A DNA stretch of 64,000 nt from contig OW818666.1 of the NCBI GenBank assembly GCA_942493035.1, positions 1,178,001 through 1,242,000 of the forward strand, given 5' to 3'. Made by a program: the position numbers and the translations under genes. Source of the stretch: WRGT01 sp942493035 (GTDB taxonomy: Bacteria; Spirochaetota; UBA4802; UBA5550). This document shows positions 52,526 through 61,803 of the stretch, piece after piece; within the stretch, counting starts at the first letter, position 1; every line of letters starts with the position of its first letter. The notes under the pieces are model-generated. The model was given only the letters and a program-made list of their open reading frames with translations, searched no databases and was not told the origin of the DNA.

Positions 52526-52605
52526 AGTACTGACCTAGCCCTTCGACTCCGCTCAGCCAGCGTTAAATTACGCTCCCTGAGCGGAGTCGAAGGGCTAGTT
52601 GTACT
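52526..52605. repeat. Long inverted repeat of the CCCTTCGACTCCGCTCAG type
   Basis: Arms of about 30 bp (core CTAGCCCTTCGACTCCGCTC and its complement) are separated by CCAGCGTTAAATTACGCTCC. This sequence motif, as I recall, recurs as an intergenic repeat in many unrelated genomes. Only one copy lies in this window. Nothing else is seen in the 366 bases between the CxxC and TerB-like genes besides this and the terminator. Confidence 0.65.
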
Positions 52606-52763
52606 AATTCATTCACTAACTGCTATGATTATAACTATCCATCTTTCACCATGGCTGTTTCACATTACTCTTCTTTCTAAAAAGTCTCCAGTTTATACAT
52701 CTTCTTTTTTTAGTTGAAATTTATTTATTTAAAGTTATTATTTTAATAAACAAGGAGAATTAT

Positions 52764-53123
52764 ATGCCGAAAATATTATCTCATGATGAGAAATTAGTTT
52801 TGATTGGGATCTGCAGATACATCATTAATTCAGATGGTCTGGTTACTGAGTCCGAACTTGCAACAATGAATAAGATTGCAGAAGATATTGGATTCGAAGA
52901 TTATCAGAAAACATTTGATGAAGCAGATACGCTGATCACATCTATTGAATCATTGCAGGAAAGAATTGACACTTTGAAAAAGAGCGGCAATCAACGGAAA
53001 ATTCTTGAATATGCAATACAGCTTTCAAGATGTGATGCCTGTATTAAAACTGACGAAATGGATATTATAGTCTATGCAGCGGATTCATGGGATTTTGATA
53101 TAAAGTCATTAATGAAACAATAA
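52764..53123 (+). CDS. TerB-like domain protein
   Basis: A 119-residue all-helical protein of the TerB type: a long helix pair with DEKLVLIGICRYIINSDGLVTESELATMNKIA, where the Asp-Gly and Glu residues fit the metal-binding site of TerB domains, and a second half with KTDEMDIIVYAADSW. A role in tellurite resistance is not implied; TerB domains occur in several stress and membrane-linked systems. It has AAGGAGAA ahead of the ATG and lies 19 bases upstream of pfk, so the two are probably one operon. Confidence 0.75.
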   Translation: MPKILSHDEKLVLIGICRYIINSDGLVTESELATMNKIAEDIGFEDYQKTFDEADTLITSIESLQERIDTLKKSGNQRKILEYAIQLSRCDACIKTDEMDIIVYAADSWDFDIKSLMKQ

Positions 53124-53142
53124 ACAATTCAGGAGAAGTTAC

Positions 53143-54453
53143 ATGCCTTATAATGTTAAGACACTCGGAGAAACAAAGATCAAGTCGCCATTGATTGAAA
53201 AATTTAAACTCAATGAGATGAATTTTGTCCGTGATACTAAGAGAATGCTTTTTAATGTAATGCTTGAGACTGAAGATGTTTCAAAAATTGATGTGGATCA
53301 TACATTTGAACTTGCAGGCCCGAGAGAGTATATACATTTTAAACCTGAGGAGACAAGGTCTGCTATTGTTACTTGCGGCGGTCTCTGTCCCGGTTTAAAT
53401 GATGTTATAAGATCCCTGGTCATGGAGTCATGGTATAGATATGGAGCAAGGAATATTCTTGGAATAAGATATGGCTACAGCGGACTGCATCCGGACACAA
53501 AATTTGAACCGATAGAATTAACCCCGGATATTGTACGGTCGATACATATGGAGGGAGGTTCAATCCTCGGATCTTCCCGAGGTGGTACAGATGATCTTGA
53601 AAAACTGGTAGATACTCTTGAACGGCTGAATATTAATATTCTGTATACAATCGGTGGTGATGGTACTCTTAAAGGAGCTCACAATATAGCATTGATTGCA
53701 GAACGAAGAAAAATGAATCTTGCAGTTGTAGGTATTCCTAAAACTATTGATAATGATATCAGTTACATTCAGCGCTCTTTCGGTTTTGAAACTGCTTTTT
53801 CTAAAGCAGTTGATTCTATTGTTTCGGCTCATGTTGAAGCTAAGGGAGCTCCAAACGGAATAGGTCTTGTTAAACTCATGGGGAGGAATTCCGGATTTAT
53901 TGCGGCAAACGCTACAATGGCAATGAATGACGTAAATTATGTTTTTGTTCCGGAAGTACCATTTGAACTGGATGGTGAAAACGGATTTTTAAAACATCTG
54001 GAGGAGAGGCTTGCTGAAAGACAACATGCTGTCATATGCGTTGCTGAGGGGGCCGGGCAGGATATAATTCAGAAGGATCAGGACTGTCACGCCAAAGATG
54101 CATCGGGTAATGTTAAACTTAAAGATGTTGGTGTTTTCATGAAAGAAAAAATCGAGGCACATTTTAAATCAAAAAAAATTGAAATCAACCTTAAATATAT
54201 CGATCCAAGCTATATAATAAGAAGTGCACCGGCAGTACCGAATGATTCTATATTCTGTGCTCAGCTGGGACAGTATGCTGTTCATGCCGGAATGGCCGGT
54301 AAAACTGATCTTGTCATAGGGCAATGGAATAATAACTATACTCACGTTCCGATAGATCTTGCAATATCAATTAAAAAGTGTATCAATCCTAATGGCAGAT
54401 TCTGGTTTGCAGTTATGGATGCAACTGGTCAGCCCGATAAGATGACAAATTAA
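53143..54453 (+). CDS. pfkA: 6-phosphofructokinase, long ATP-type form with Gly/Lys signature
   Basis: A 436-residue phosphofructokinase of the long form found in Treponema (TP0108), trypanosomes and plants. GGDGT (Gly174 at the position that decides the phosphoryl donor) and GIPKTIDNDI (Lys200) are visible. Classical PPi enzymes have GGDD with Lys, and bacterial ATP enzymes GGDG with Gly; the mix Gly plus Lys is typical of the trypanosomal ATP-dependent group, so ATP is the likely donor. It catalyses the committed glycolytic step. ATG at 53143 has AGGAGA upstream. It is co-transcribed with the TerB-like gene. Confidence 0.9.
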   Translation: MPYNVKTLGETKIKSPLIEKFKLNEMNFVRDTKRMLFNVMLETEDVSKIDVDHTFELAGPREYIHFKPEETRSAIVTCGGLCPGLNDVIRSLVMESWYRYGARNILGIRYGYSGLHPDTKFEPIELTPDIVRSIHMEGGSILGSSRGGTDDLEKLVDTLERLNINILYTIGGDGTLKGAHNIALIAERRKMNLAVVGIPKTIDNDISYIQRSFGFETAFSKAVDSIVSAHVEAKGAPNGIGLVKLMGRNSGFIAANATMAMNDVNYVFVPEVPFELDGENGFLKHLEERLAERQHAVICVAEGAGQDIIQKDQDCHAKDASGNVKLKDVGVFMKEKIEAHFKSKKIEINLKYIDPSYIIRSAPAVPNDSIFCAQLGQYAVHAGMAGKTDLVIGQWNNNYTHVPIDLAISIKKCINPNGRFWFAVMDATGQPDKMTN

Positions 54454-54540
54454 TATTTGTAATTATTTTATTCCACATCGCGGAGCATTGTGTTCCTCGT
54501 TATAATTTGTTATGATTTAGATTTAAACATTAAAAAATAT

Positions 54541-54660
54541 CAGTAGTTATTACTGAATATAATTTTAGTGCAAAAGACAGTAGTTATATATCCCCGCCGT
54601 CTTCGGCGGCGGGGATAAGATAGCTTTATTCACTTTAAAAAAGTTAATGAAAAAACACTG
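54541..54660 (+). repeat. Family A palindromic MITE-like element, copy 9
   Basis: A complete 120-bp copy from CAGTAGTTATTAC to AAAAACACTG with core hairpin (one change). The flanks match poorly (AAAAAATAT and GGAAAATGT). It lies between the pfk stop and the photolyase start. Confidence 0.8.
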
Positions 54661-54693
54661 GGAAAATGTTGTAAACTTTGATATATTAATATC

Positions 54694-56049
54694 ATGGATA
54701 TTATTGATAAACAGCGGATTCATCTATTAAATGATTATGATTACACTGACGGGCATTATGTATTGTACTGGATGCATCTATCACAAAGGGTTCAGTATAA
54801 TCATTCTCTTGTATATGCTGCTGCTACCGCTGATAAGTTAAAACTTCCACTTCTTGTTTACTTCGGTATTTCTGAAAATTATCCTGAAGCAAATCAGAGA
54901 CATTATCAATTTATGCTGGAGGGTCTTGCTGAAACCTGCAGTGAACTGAAAAAAAGAAATATTAAAATGGTTGTATGGATAATTGATCCTGTTGAGGGAG
55001 TTGTGAGCCTTGCAGATAATGCGGCGTCTGTTGTGACCGATTTCGGTTATCTTAAAGTGTCAAGAGACTGGTTATTCCGCGCAGCCGGCAGTATTAAAAC
55101 AAAATTTGAAGCAGTTGAATCTAATGTTATTGTCCCTGTAGAATCAGCATCGATCAAAGAGGAATATGCTGCGGCAACTTTCAGACCGAAGATGATGAAG
55201 CTTATTAATCTATATCTCGGCAAAGTCAGAGATGTCAAAGTGACCAGATCTTCACTTGATTTAAAATTAAAGAGCATTGACCTCAGTTCACCGGAATCTG
55301 TTCTCAGGGAAATGAATATAAACAATGAAGTTCCATCTATCCAATGGATGAAAGGGGGGACTTCCAGAGCCGTGAAATTGCTGAATAGTTTTATAAAATA
55401 CAAACTTGACGATTATCCGGATAAACGAAATCATCCGTCTCTCGATTTTTCCTCTCACATGAGTCCTTATCTTCATTTTGGTCAGATATCCCCGGTATTT
55501 ATTGCACTTAAAGTTCTTGAAACGGAATCGCCGGGACGTGATGTTTTTCTTGAAGAGTTGATAATCCGCCGTGAGCTGAGTTTTAACTTTGTTTACTATA
55601 ATAAAAATTATGACCGGATCACATCTCTCCCTCATTGGGCAATGGAGTCTTTGCTGAAACATGAGACCGATCATAGAGAGTTTATTTATACTAAAATTGA
55701 ATTTGAAAAATCCCGGACTCATGATATATACTGGAATGCTGCTCAGAATGAACTTGTGTCAACAGGTAAAATGCATAATTATATGAGGATGTACTGGGGT
55801 AAGAAAATCATTGAGTGGACCGAAGGCCCGGATATTGCTTTTGAGTATATGGTTTATTTTAACAATAAGTATGCACTTGACGGAAGAGATCCCAACAGTT
55901 ACGCAGGGATTGCTTGGTGTCTCGGGAAACACGACCGGCCCTGGGGTGAAAGAAGAATCTTCGGTAAAATAAGATACATGAACGATAAAGGACTGGAGAG
56001 AAAATTTGATATGAATCCATATGTAAAAAAATATGGTGATCCCCAATAA
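54694..56049 (+). CDS. phr: Class II CPD photolyase
   Basis: A 451-residue deoxyribodipyrimidine photolyase of the class II type (about 450-470 residues is normal). Key signs are DGHYVLYWMHLSQRVQYNHS at the N-terminus, LPLLVYFGI in the antenna domain, and in the FAD domain LHFGQISPVFIA, ELSFNFVYY and the C-terminal AGIAWCLGKHDRPWGERR. It repairs UV-induced cyclobutane dimers in light with FADH-. ATG at 54694 has no strong ribosome site. It is monocistronic between two family A elements. Confidence 0.92.
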   Translation: MDIIDKQRIHLLNDYDYTDGHYVLYWMHLSQRVQYNHSLVYAAATADKLKLPLLVYFGISENYPEANQRHYQFMLEGLAETCSELKKRNIKMVVWIIDPVEGVVSLADNAASVVTDFGYLKVSRDWLFRAAGSIKTKFEAVESNVIVPVESASIKEEYAAATFRPKMMKLINLYLGKVRDVKVTRSSLDLKLKSIDLSSPESVLREMNINNEVPSIQWMKGGTSRAVKLLNSFIKYKLDDYPDKRNHPSLDFSSHMSPYLHFGQISPVFIALKVLETESPGRDVFLEELIIRRELSFNFVYYNKNYDRITSLPHWAMESLLKHETDHREFIYTKIEFEKSRTHDIYWNAAQNELVSTGKMHNYMRMYWGKKIIEWTEGPDIAFEYMVYFNNKYALDGRDPNSYAGIAWCLGKHDRPWGERRIFGKIRYMNDKGLERKFDMNPYVKKYGDPQ

Positions 56050-56111
56050 AGAATCATGAAATTTTTTTCTTTACTTAAATCCTGCATCAGAATATGAATA
56101 CATTAATAAAT

Positions 56112-56194
56112 CAGTATTTATTCCTTAACTTTTCTAAAGTAAAAAAGGCTCTATTATTCCCGTCGCCGAAGGCGGCGGTGATATATAATTACTG
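56112..56194 (-). repeat. Family A palindromic MITE-like element, copy 10, internally deleted
   Basis: An 83-bp reversed copy from CAGTATTTATTCCTTAAC to ATAATTACTG with core hairpin; about 35 bases of the second half are missing. Flanks TTAATAAAT (56103-56111) and TTAACAAAT (56195-56203) agree at 8 of 9, a target duplication with one change. Confidence 0.8.
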
Positions 56195-56221
56195 TTAACA
56201 AATAATTTACCAGGATAACAT

Positions 56222-56491
56222 ATGTCTGCGTTTAAAGAAATAACTCAAATACTTTCAGAGATTAAAAATCCTGACGATATCGAAAAATTTTTAAATGAAA
56301 TTATGACTGATAATGAAAGAAAAGATCTGTCATTGAGGTGGGATCTGATGCGAAAACTTCATGATGGAATACCTCAGAGGGCAATATCCGCAGAACTTGG
56401 AATTAGTCTTTGTAAAATAACAAGAGGATCTAAAATACTGAAGTCCGAAGATTCTATTATAACCAGAATATTAAATGGTAATATGAAATAG
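56222..56491 (+). CDS. trpR: TrpR-family DNA-binding protein
   Basis: An 89-residue protein of the Trp repressor family. DDIEKFLNEIMTDNERKDLSLRW matches the helix before the HTH, PQRAISAELGISLCKITRGSK is the HTH and ends with ITRGS as in true TrpR (YerC-type members differ here), and a short helix follows. If functional it would bind tryptophan and repress Trp genes, but none is in this window. Promoter not seen. ATG at 56222. It converges with upp through a shared terminator. Confidence 0.8.
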   Translation: MSAFKEITQILSEIKNPDDIEKFLNEIMTDNERKDLSLRWDLMRKLHDGIPQRAISAELGISLCKITRGSKILKSEDSIITRILNGNMK

Positions 56492-56499
56492 TACAATCC

Positions 56500-56537
56500 T
56501 GCTTAGGACACGGGATTTTAACCCCGTGTCCTAAGCA
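56500..56537. terminator. Bidirectional terminator between trpR-like gene and upp
   Basis: A 15-bp perfect stem (TGCTTAGGACACGGG / CCCGTGTCCTAAGCA) with an 8-base loop ends two converging genes. The flanking sequence is A-rich (AAAAG) and not T-rich on the plus strand. Confidence 0.7.
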
Positions 56538-56544
56538 AAAGAAA

Positions 56545-57165
56545 CTATTTAGTTCCGAACAGTCTGTCCCCTGCATCACCAAGTCCCGGTATTATATATT
56601 TATTATTATCGAGATATTCATCAACATTTCCTGTGAAAATCTGTACATCAGGATGAGCTGCTTCTACAGTTTTAATCCCTTCGGGAGCAGAAATTATTGA
56701 TATAAGAACAATATTATTGAATCCTTTATTTTTAAGAAGATCAATCGTTGCTACAACCGAGCCGCCTGTTGCAAGCATCGGATCAATCAGGAAAACAAGA
56801 GGATTCTTTACATCTTCGGGAAGTTTACTGTAATATTCTACAGGTTGTTTCGTGTCGTGATCTCTATACATTCCCACAAATCCGACCCTGGCATTCGGTA
56901 CAAGTGTAAGAATGCCGTCGAGCATACCGACACCGGCACGGAGGATTGGAACTACAACAATTTCGTTGCTCATTCTTTTACCTGTCATTTTGCACATGGG
57001 AGTTTTGATTTCGTAATCTTCTATTTCAATATTTTTCAATGCTTCATAACAGATAAGCATTGTAATCTCATTTGCAAGCTCTCTGAATTCTTTATGTTTT
57101 GTATTTTCATCACGTAAAGCTGTAAGTTTATGCTTAAGGAACGGATGATTTATTTCATGATACAT
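56545..57165 (-). CDS. upp: Uracil phosphoribosyltransferase
   Basis: A 206-residue type I phosphoribosyltransferase that converts uracil and PRPP into UMP for pyrimidine salvage. Signatures are VPILRAGVGMLDG, the PRPP motif VFLIDPMLATGGSV and the C-terminal uracil loop YIIPGLGDAGDRLFGTK. Length is normal. ATG at 57165 has AGAGGTT upstream. It lies 25 bases downstream of the flavoprotein gene on the same strand, so probably in one transcript. Confidence 0.93.
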   Translation of the reverse strand: MYHEINHPFLKHKLTALRDENTKHKEFRELANEITMLICYEALKNIEIEDYEIKTPMCKMTGKRMSNEIVVVPILRAGVGMLDGILTLVPNARVGFVGMYRDHDTKQPVEYYSKLPEDVKNPLVFLIDPMLATGGSVVATIDLLKNKGFNNIVLISIISAPEGIKTVEAAHPDVQIFTGNVDEYLDNNKYIIPGLGDAGDRLFGTK

Positions 57166-57190
57166 GCTGAACCTCTTTTTTTATTTATAT

Positions 57191-58456
57191 TTAGTTGAGA
57201 ATTATACCGTTTGCAGCTCTTATTCCGGAAGCCCACGCACCTGTTATACCGCGGCTTGTGCCTGCACCATCTCCGATCATATAAATATTTTCTTTGACTT
57301 TGAAATATTTATCTATAAAGTCAGGTCTGATCGCATAAGTCTTTATTTCCGGATAGTAGATAATTGTTGAAGGGTGAAGAATACCGGGGATGATGGTATC
57401 AAGAAGTTTCATCGACCTCCAGATGTCGCGAAGTATTTTTGATGGTACTGCAAGACTCAGATCGCCCGGTGTTGCGTTTACAAGAGTCGGTTTGAATGAA
57501 TACAGGTCATCGTTGAAAGTATCTTTTTTCGATCTCTTGCCAAGTCTGAAGTCACCGATACGCTGCATCATCGGCTGTCCTCCCGATAGCTGCATTGCCA
57601 TCTGTCCGAGGATCTCGGCAAATTGATGTCCGCTTACAACCGGATCGGTAAGTGTTATTGTTTTGAGCATGGCAAAGTTTACAAGCCCGTTCGGTGTGTG
57701 CTCCGTGGAATATGCATGTCCATTTACGGAGTAATACTTTTCGTATTTTTCTTTTACAATATATGCCGAACCGGAATTTGTGCAGAATGTCCTGCATCTC
57801 CCGGGGAATATAAATTTCGGGTCATAATAATCTTTAACAATAGGATAATACTCTTCTTTCGCTTCGATCCGGACACCTACATCTACTACGTTATCTGAAT
57901 AGTTTATCTCAAGAGTTGACATTATTTTCTGAAGCCATGTATATCCGGCTCTTCCCGGTGCCAGAATAAGATCTTTAAATTTTACTTTAACTCCGTTCTG
58001 AAGGATAAGAGTTTTATTTTTATAATCTATATCTGACATTTCAGTTTCAAGTTCGACGGTTACCCCTGAATCGCGAAGCTGAGCAATGAGATTGGCGATT
58101 AGCCCTTTAGCTTTATCGGTACCTACGTGGGCCTGTTTTATATTGAGAAGTCTGACTCCAAGGTTTTCAGCTCTCTTAACGTAGACTCCAAGATTCCGCT
58201 GCTGTACGTAATCCGGGTTAAGATGTTCAGCAACCTTCCCAAGAAGCTCATCCGCTTCCTCTTCACTCCAGTGCTCGGTTGAAAATCCAACCGGGTAGGT
58301 GTAGTTCTGTTTGCAGTCATTTCTAAGTCCGCCGGAACTGATTTTTGTTTTTTCAAGAAGGAGTATAGACTTGCCTGAAGTTTCTGCCAGCTGGAATGCC
58401 GCACCAAGACCTGCAGGGCCGGAACCGATTATTATTACATCATAAGCTTCATTCAT
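57191..58456 (-). CDS. FAD-dependent oxidoreductase (FAD-dependent dehydrogenase family)
   Basis: A 421-residue flavoprotein. N-terminal FAD-binding DVIIIGSGPAGLGAAFQLAE is the Rossmann motif, followed by LRNDCKQNYTYPVGF (a motif of the family of dehydrogenases related to thiazole-like proteins). The C-terminus has IYMIGDGAGTSRGITGAWASG, the second FAD-binding part. The central region contains C in FCTNSGSAY. No substrate can be named; related genes are often labelled 'FAD-dependent dehydrogenase'. ATG at 58456. It leads an operon with upp. Confidence 0.8.
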   Translation of the reverse strand: MNEAYDVIIIGSGPAGLGAAFQLAETSGKSILLLEKTKISSGGLRNDCKQNYTYPVGFSTEHWSEEEADELLGKVAEHLNPDYVQQRNLGVYVKRAENLGVRLLNIKQAHVGTDKAKGLIANLIAQLRDSGVTVELETEMSDIDYKNKTLILQNGVKVKFKDLILAPGRAGYTWLQKIMSTLEINYSDNVVDVGVRIEAKEEYYPIVKDYYDPKFIFPGRCRTFCTNSGSAYIVKEKYEKYYSVNGHAYSTEHTPNGLVNFAMLKTITLTDPVVSGHQFAEILGQMAMQLSGGQPMMQRIGDFRLGKRSKKDTFNDDLYSFKPTLVNATPGDLSLAVPSKILRDIWRSMKLLDTIIPGILHPSTIIYYPEIKTYAIRPDFIDKYFKVKENIYMIGDGAGTSRGITGAWASGIRAANGIILN

Positions 58457-58671
58457 TTGTCAACCTGATCTTTTATTATGATTTATTGTAAGGAGTCGTA
58501 TTTTTCGGTTTAACAGTAATCCGGTATACAGTGCATGCCGTGGTATCAACTTCAAAACTCCTGCATAAATATATTTATTGCAGATTATATTATTTTGATA
58601 ATTGAGTCTATTATTTTTTTCCGGGGAGATTTTTTTTAGTTTATTCTAAAAATGTAAAATGAGCTTCAAAA

Positions 58672-59028
58672 TCAGCAGAAATTTTCGACAAGAAATTTTC
58701 TTATCTCTTTCGGTTCTTTTGAAATAATGCCGTCGCAGCCTGCATTCAGAAGTTCATGGCTGCTGTCATCTGAAGAGGAAATTGAATAGATTTTTACATC
58801 AACTTTATAACGTCTGAGCTTCTGCACCATAGCTGCACCCGTGTTTATACCCGCAAGATAGAAATCAACAAGAACTACACCAATATCCTCATTCCCGAGT
58901 ATCTGAAAACCATCAGAAACGGTTGGTGCAAGAAAAACGGTAAATCCATCTTTCTCCAGAAGATTTTTAAGCATTTTCTGCTCTATCTTTGAGTCATCAA
59001 CTACCAGAATATTTTTTCTATTTTTCAT
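58672..59028 (-). CDS. Single-domain response regulator
   Basis: A 118-residue receiver domain without an output domain. The acid pair lies in ILVVDDSKIEQ, the phospho-Asp in VVLVDFYLAGI (Asp near 56) and the Lys in GIISKEPKE. The usual Thr/Ser is in YSISSSDD. It probably relays phosphate from one of the hybrid kinases, as a shuttle like CheY or Spo0F. Divergent from the hybrid kinase gene at 59386. Confidence 0.85.
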   Translation of the reverse strand: MKNRKNILVVDDSKIEQKMLKNLLEKDGFTVFLAPTVSDGFQILGNEDIGVVLVDFYLAGINTGAAMVQKLRRYKVDVKIYSISSSDDSSHELLNAGCDGIISKEPKEIRKFLVENFC

Positions 59029-59385
59029 TATTTTAATATAATAAATGAATTTGAAGCTTTGTAATTTTTTTTATATTAAAGAATTATTTGTTTTAAAAAG
59101 ATACTTTTAAGAGCAATTATTATTTTAAGTATCTTTAAAATAGTTTCAAAAAATTATCTCTTTATAAACTGACTAAGTTAGAGGGGGATTGTCTCTGTTT
59201 TTAGATTATCACAAAAATGAGAATCTGTAATTGTTACATATTGCATATGTGGTTTTATTCGGATGATTTTAAAGATAGTTTATTTTATCACACTCCTGAA
59301 CAGTTTGACTTTATACAGTTTTAGTGTTATATTGAAATACGTATTCGTTCTTGAGATATTAAAAATAAAATAGCGAGTTTTCCAA
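59029..59385. other. Divergent intergenic region, nothing recognised
   Basis: The 357 bases between the single receiver gene and the hybrid kinase gene are AT-rich with no repeat, hairpin or convincing promoter. Both genes may be controlled from here. Confidence 0.3.
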
Positions 59386-61782
59386 TTGATTAATTATAAG
59401 TTAACAGCGATTTTCGGGATTAAGTTATTTTTCAGATTTATAATCACAGGTTTATTTGTATTCTGTTTCTTAAATTCTTTTGCTGCGGAATCGATAACGG
59501 TGATATCTGATGATAATTATCCTCCATATATCTTCCGTGATGATTCAGGGAAGCTCAAAGGGATTATTGTTGATCAATGGGCTTTGTGGAGTTCTAAAAC
59601 CGGGGTTAAGGTACAGTTGGTTGCGATGGACTGGAGTGATGCTCTTAAACTGATGGATGAGGGAAAAGCTGATGTAATTGATACAGTTTTTTATACTGCT
59701 GAACGCGCTAAAAAGTATGATTACACACCTCCATATGCAGATCTGGAAGTTCCTGTATTTTTCAATAACAGCTTATCCGGTATCGACAGTATACAGTCAC
59801 TTTCCGGTTTCATTGTTGGAGTAAAAGATGGAGATGCCTGTATCGAGGTTCTTGCGGGTTATGGTATTACCTCTATAAAAAAATATCCGAACTATGAAGC
59901 TATTGTAAAGGATGCTGCTGCCGGGCAAATTCATATTTTCTGTGCCGATAAACCCCCTGCTTTATTTTATATTTACAAGTATAATGTAGAAAATATTTTC
60001 AGATATTCTCTGAAGCTCAACACAGGGCAGTTTCACAGAGCTGTAAGAAAAGGGAATGCTGTAATGCTGAATTTAGTTAATGAAGGATTTAATAATATCA
60101 GTGATGAAGAGTATGCTGGGATTGACCGTAAATGGTTCGGTAGTGAAGTGAGATATTCTCATCTTGAAAAATTTGTTATCCCTGTATTAATCGGGGTTAT
60201 ATGCTTTGCGGTACTTATGATTTTAATAAGTCTCTATCTGAAAATAAAAGTAAGAAATAAAACTTCAGAGTTAATAGAAACCGTTGATAAGCTCAAATTT
60301 TCTGAAGAAAAGAATCGCGCAATGCTTATGGCAAATCCTGATCTTCTTTTTATTTTTGATTCTAATTATAATTTCATAGATTATAAAGCAGAAGTGATGG
60401 GTGAACTCTATGCTGAACCCGCAGATTTTATAGGTAAGAATATTACAGAGGTACTCCCTCCGGAACTGGCGGAACTGACAATAGGCAAAATCAATCAGGT
60501 GAACACAACCGGTTTAATGCAGTCATACGAGTATGATCTTGAATTAGATGGTGAGAAATATTATTTTGATTCGCGATTGGTAAAATTCGGAGATGATAAA
60601 TTTCTGGCAATAGTACGTAATATTTCAGAAAAAAAGAAAATGGATGAAGAGGCAATCCGCTCTCATAAACTGGAATCCCTTGGAATTTTTGCAGGGGGTA
60701 TTGCTCATGATTTTAATAATATTCTCTCAGCTATTGTCGGCTGTATATCTCTTGCACGTGTTAAGCTTGATAATAAAGAAAAAGCTGTAATGCTTCTTGA
60801 TGAGGCTGAAAAAGCCGGTTTGCGGGCAAGACGGCTTACGGAGCAGCTTCTTGCTTTTTCAAAAGGGGGAACCCCGGTTAAACAGGTTACAGATTTAAAA
60901 GAGATTGTTAAGGAATCAGCAGATTTTATTATGAGTGGTTCAAGAACTGCATTAAATTACAATATAGACGAAAATATTTCACAGATAGAAGTAGATAAAG
61001 GTCAGATAGGGCAGGTCATTCAGAATATAATTCTTAATGCAGCACAGTCAATGCCTTCCGGCGGAGTGATAACTATTTCAGCAGGAAATAAGTATCTGCA
61101 CGATGGTAATGCTATTTCCGTTGTACCGGGAGATTATGTTGCAATAGAAATTAAAGATGAAGGGGAGGGAATTGAAACCAGAAATCTGAAGAAAATTTTT
61201 GACCCATATTTTACTACAAAAAAAGACGGTAACGGTTTAGGATTAACAATTTGTCATAGCATAGTGAAGAGACATAGCGGAGGAATAGATGTTAAATCTG
61301 TAGTCGGAAAAGGTTCGGTATTTACTATATATTTACCGGCTTATACCGGAAAAGTTACAGAGAAAGAATCATCCGGGCAATTTCAAAGCTCAGATAATCT
61401 GCATAATTTATCTATCTTGATAATGGATGATGAACCTCAGCTGAGGTATATTATGCAGGAAGTACTAAACGATGAGGGTGCAATAATATATTCTGTTTCT
61501 GAAGGCGGTGAAGCTATAGATCTTTTTGAAAAAATGGCTGCTACAGATAAACCTATTGATCTTATTATAGCCGATTTAACAATTCCCGGAGGTATGGGCG
61601 GTCTTGAGGCGATTAGACTTATCCGTGAACAGGGATTCCCTTTTAAGGCTATAGTAATTTCCGGTTACAGCAATGATCCGGTAATGTCAGATTTCAAAAA
61701 CTATGGTTTTGATGCATATATTGCAAAACCGTTCACATCAGATGATCTGCTTAATACAGTAAAAAAAATAATGGTTAAATAA
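59386..61782 (+). CDS. Hybrid sensor kinase with periplasmic substrate-binding domain
   Basis: A 798-residue kinase with the same order as the 45322 protein: signal helix (about 8-34), SBP_bac_3 sensor (VISDDNYPPYIFRDDSGKL, about 37-265), membrane helix (about 268-290), PAS, HisKA (GGIAHDFNNILSAIVG), HATPase (NGLGLTICHSIV) and receiver (LIIADLTIPGG, Asp in place). The start is probably TTG at 59386; no ATG or GTG fits and the ribosome site is weak. It likely senses an amino acid or similar nutrient in the periplasm and signals by phospho-transfer. Confidence 0.88.
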   Translation: MINYKLTAIFGIKLFFRFIITGLFVFCFLNSFAAESITVISDDNYPPYIFRDDSGKLKGIIVDQWALWSSKTGVKVQLVAMDWSDALKLMDEGKADVIDTVFYTAERAKKYDYTPPYADLEVPVFFNNSLSGIDSIQSLSGFIVGVKDGDACIEVLAGYGITSIKKYPNYEAIVKDAAAGQIHIFCADKPPALFYIYKYNVENIFRYSLKLNTGQFHRAVRKGNAVMLNLVNEGFNNISDEEYAGIDRKWFGSEVRYSHLEKFVIPVLIGVICFAVLMILISLYLKIKVRNKTSELIETVDKLKFSEEKNRAMLMANPDLLFIFDSNYNFIDYKAEVMGELYAEPADFIGKNITEVLPPELAELTIGKINQVNTTGLMQSYEYDLELDGEKYYFDSRLVKFGDDKFLAIVRNISEKKKMDEEAIRSHKLESLGIFAGGIAHDFNNILSAIVGCISLARVKLDNKEKAVMLLDEAEKAGLRARRLTEQLLAFSKGGTPVKQVTDLKEIVKESADFIMSGSRTALNYNIDENISQIEVDKGQIGQVIQNIILNAAQSMPSGGVITISAGNKYLHDGNAISVVPGDYVAIEIKDEGEGIETRNLKKIFDPYFTTKKDGNGLGLTICHSIVKRHSGGIDVKSVVGKGSVFTIYLPAYTGKVTEKESSGQFQSSDNLHNLSILIMDDEPQLRYIMQEVLNDEGAIIYSVSEGGEAIDLFEKMAATDKPIDLIIADLTIPGGMGGLEAIRLIREQGFPFKAIVISGYSNDPVMSDFKNYGFDAYIAKPFTSDDLLNTVKKIMVK

Positions 61783-61803
61783 ACCTCTAATTATATTTAA
61801 CTG

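Noticed and set aside
5757..56194. CRISPR array from the recurring palindromic repeats
   Set aside because: The repeats are single, kilobases apart, and have no regular spacers; no cas gene is present.
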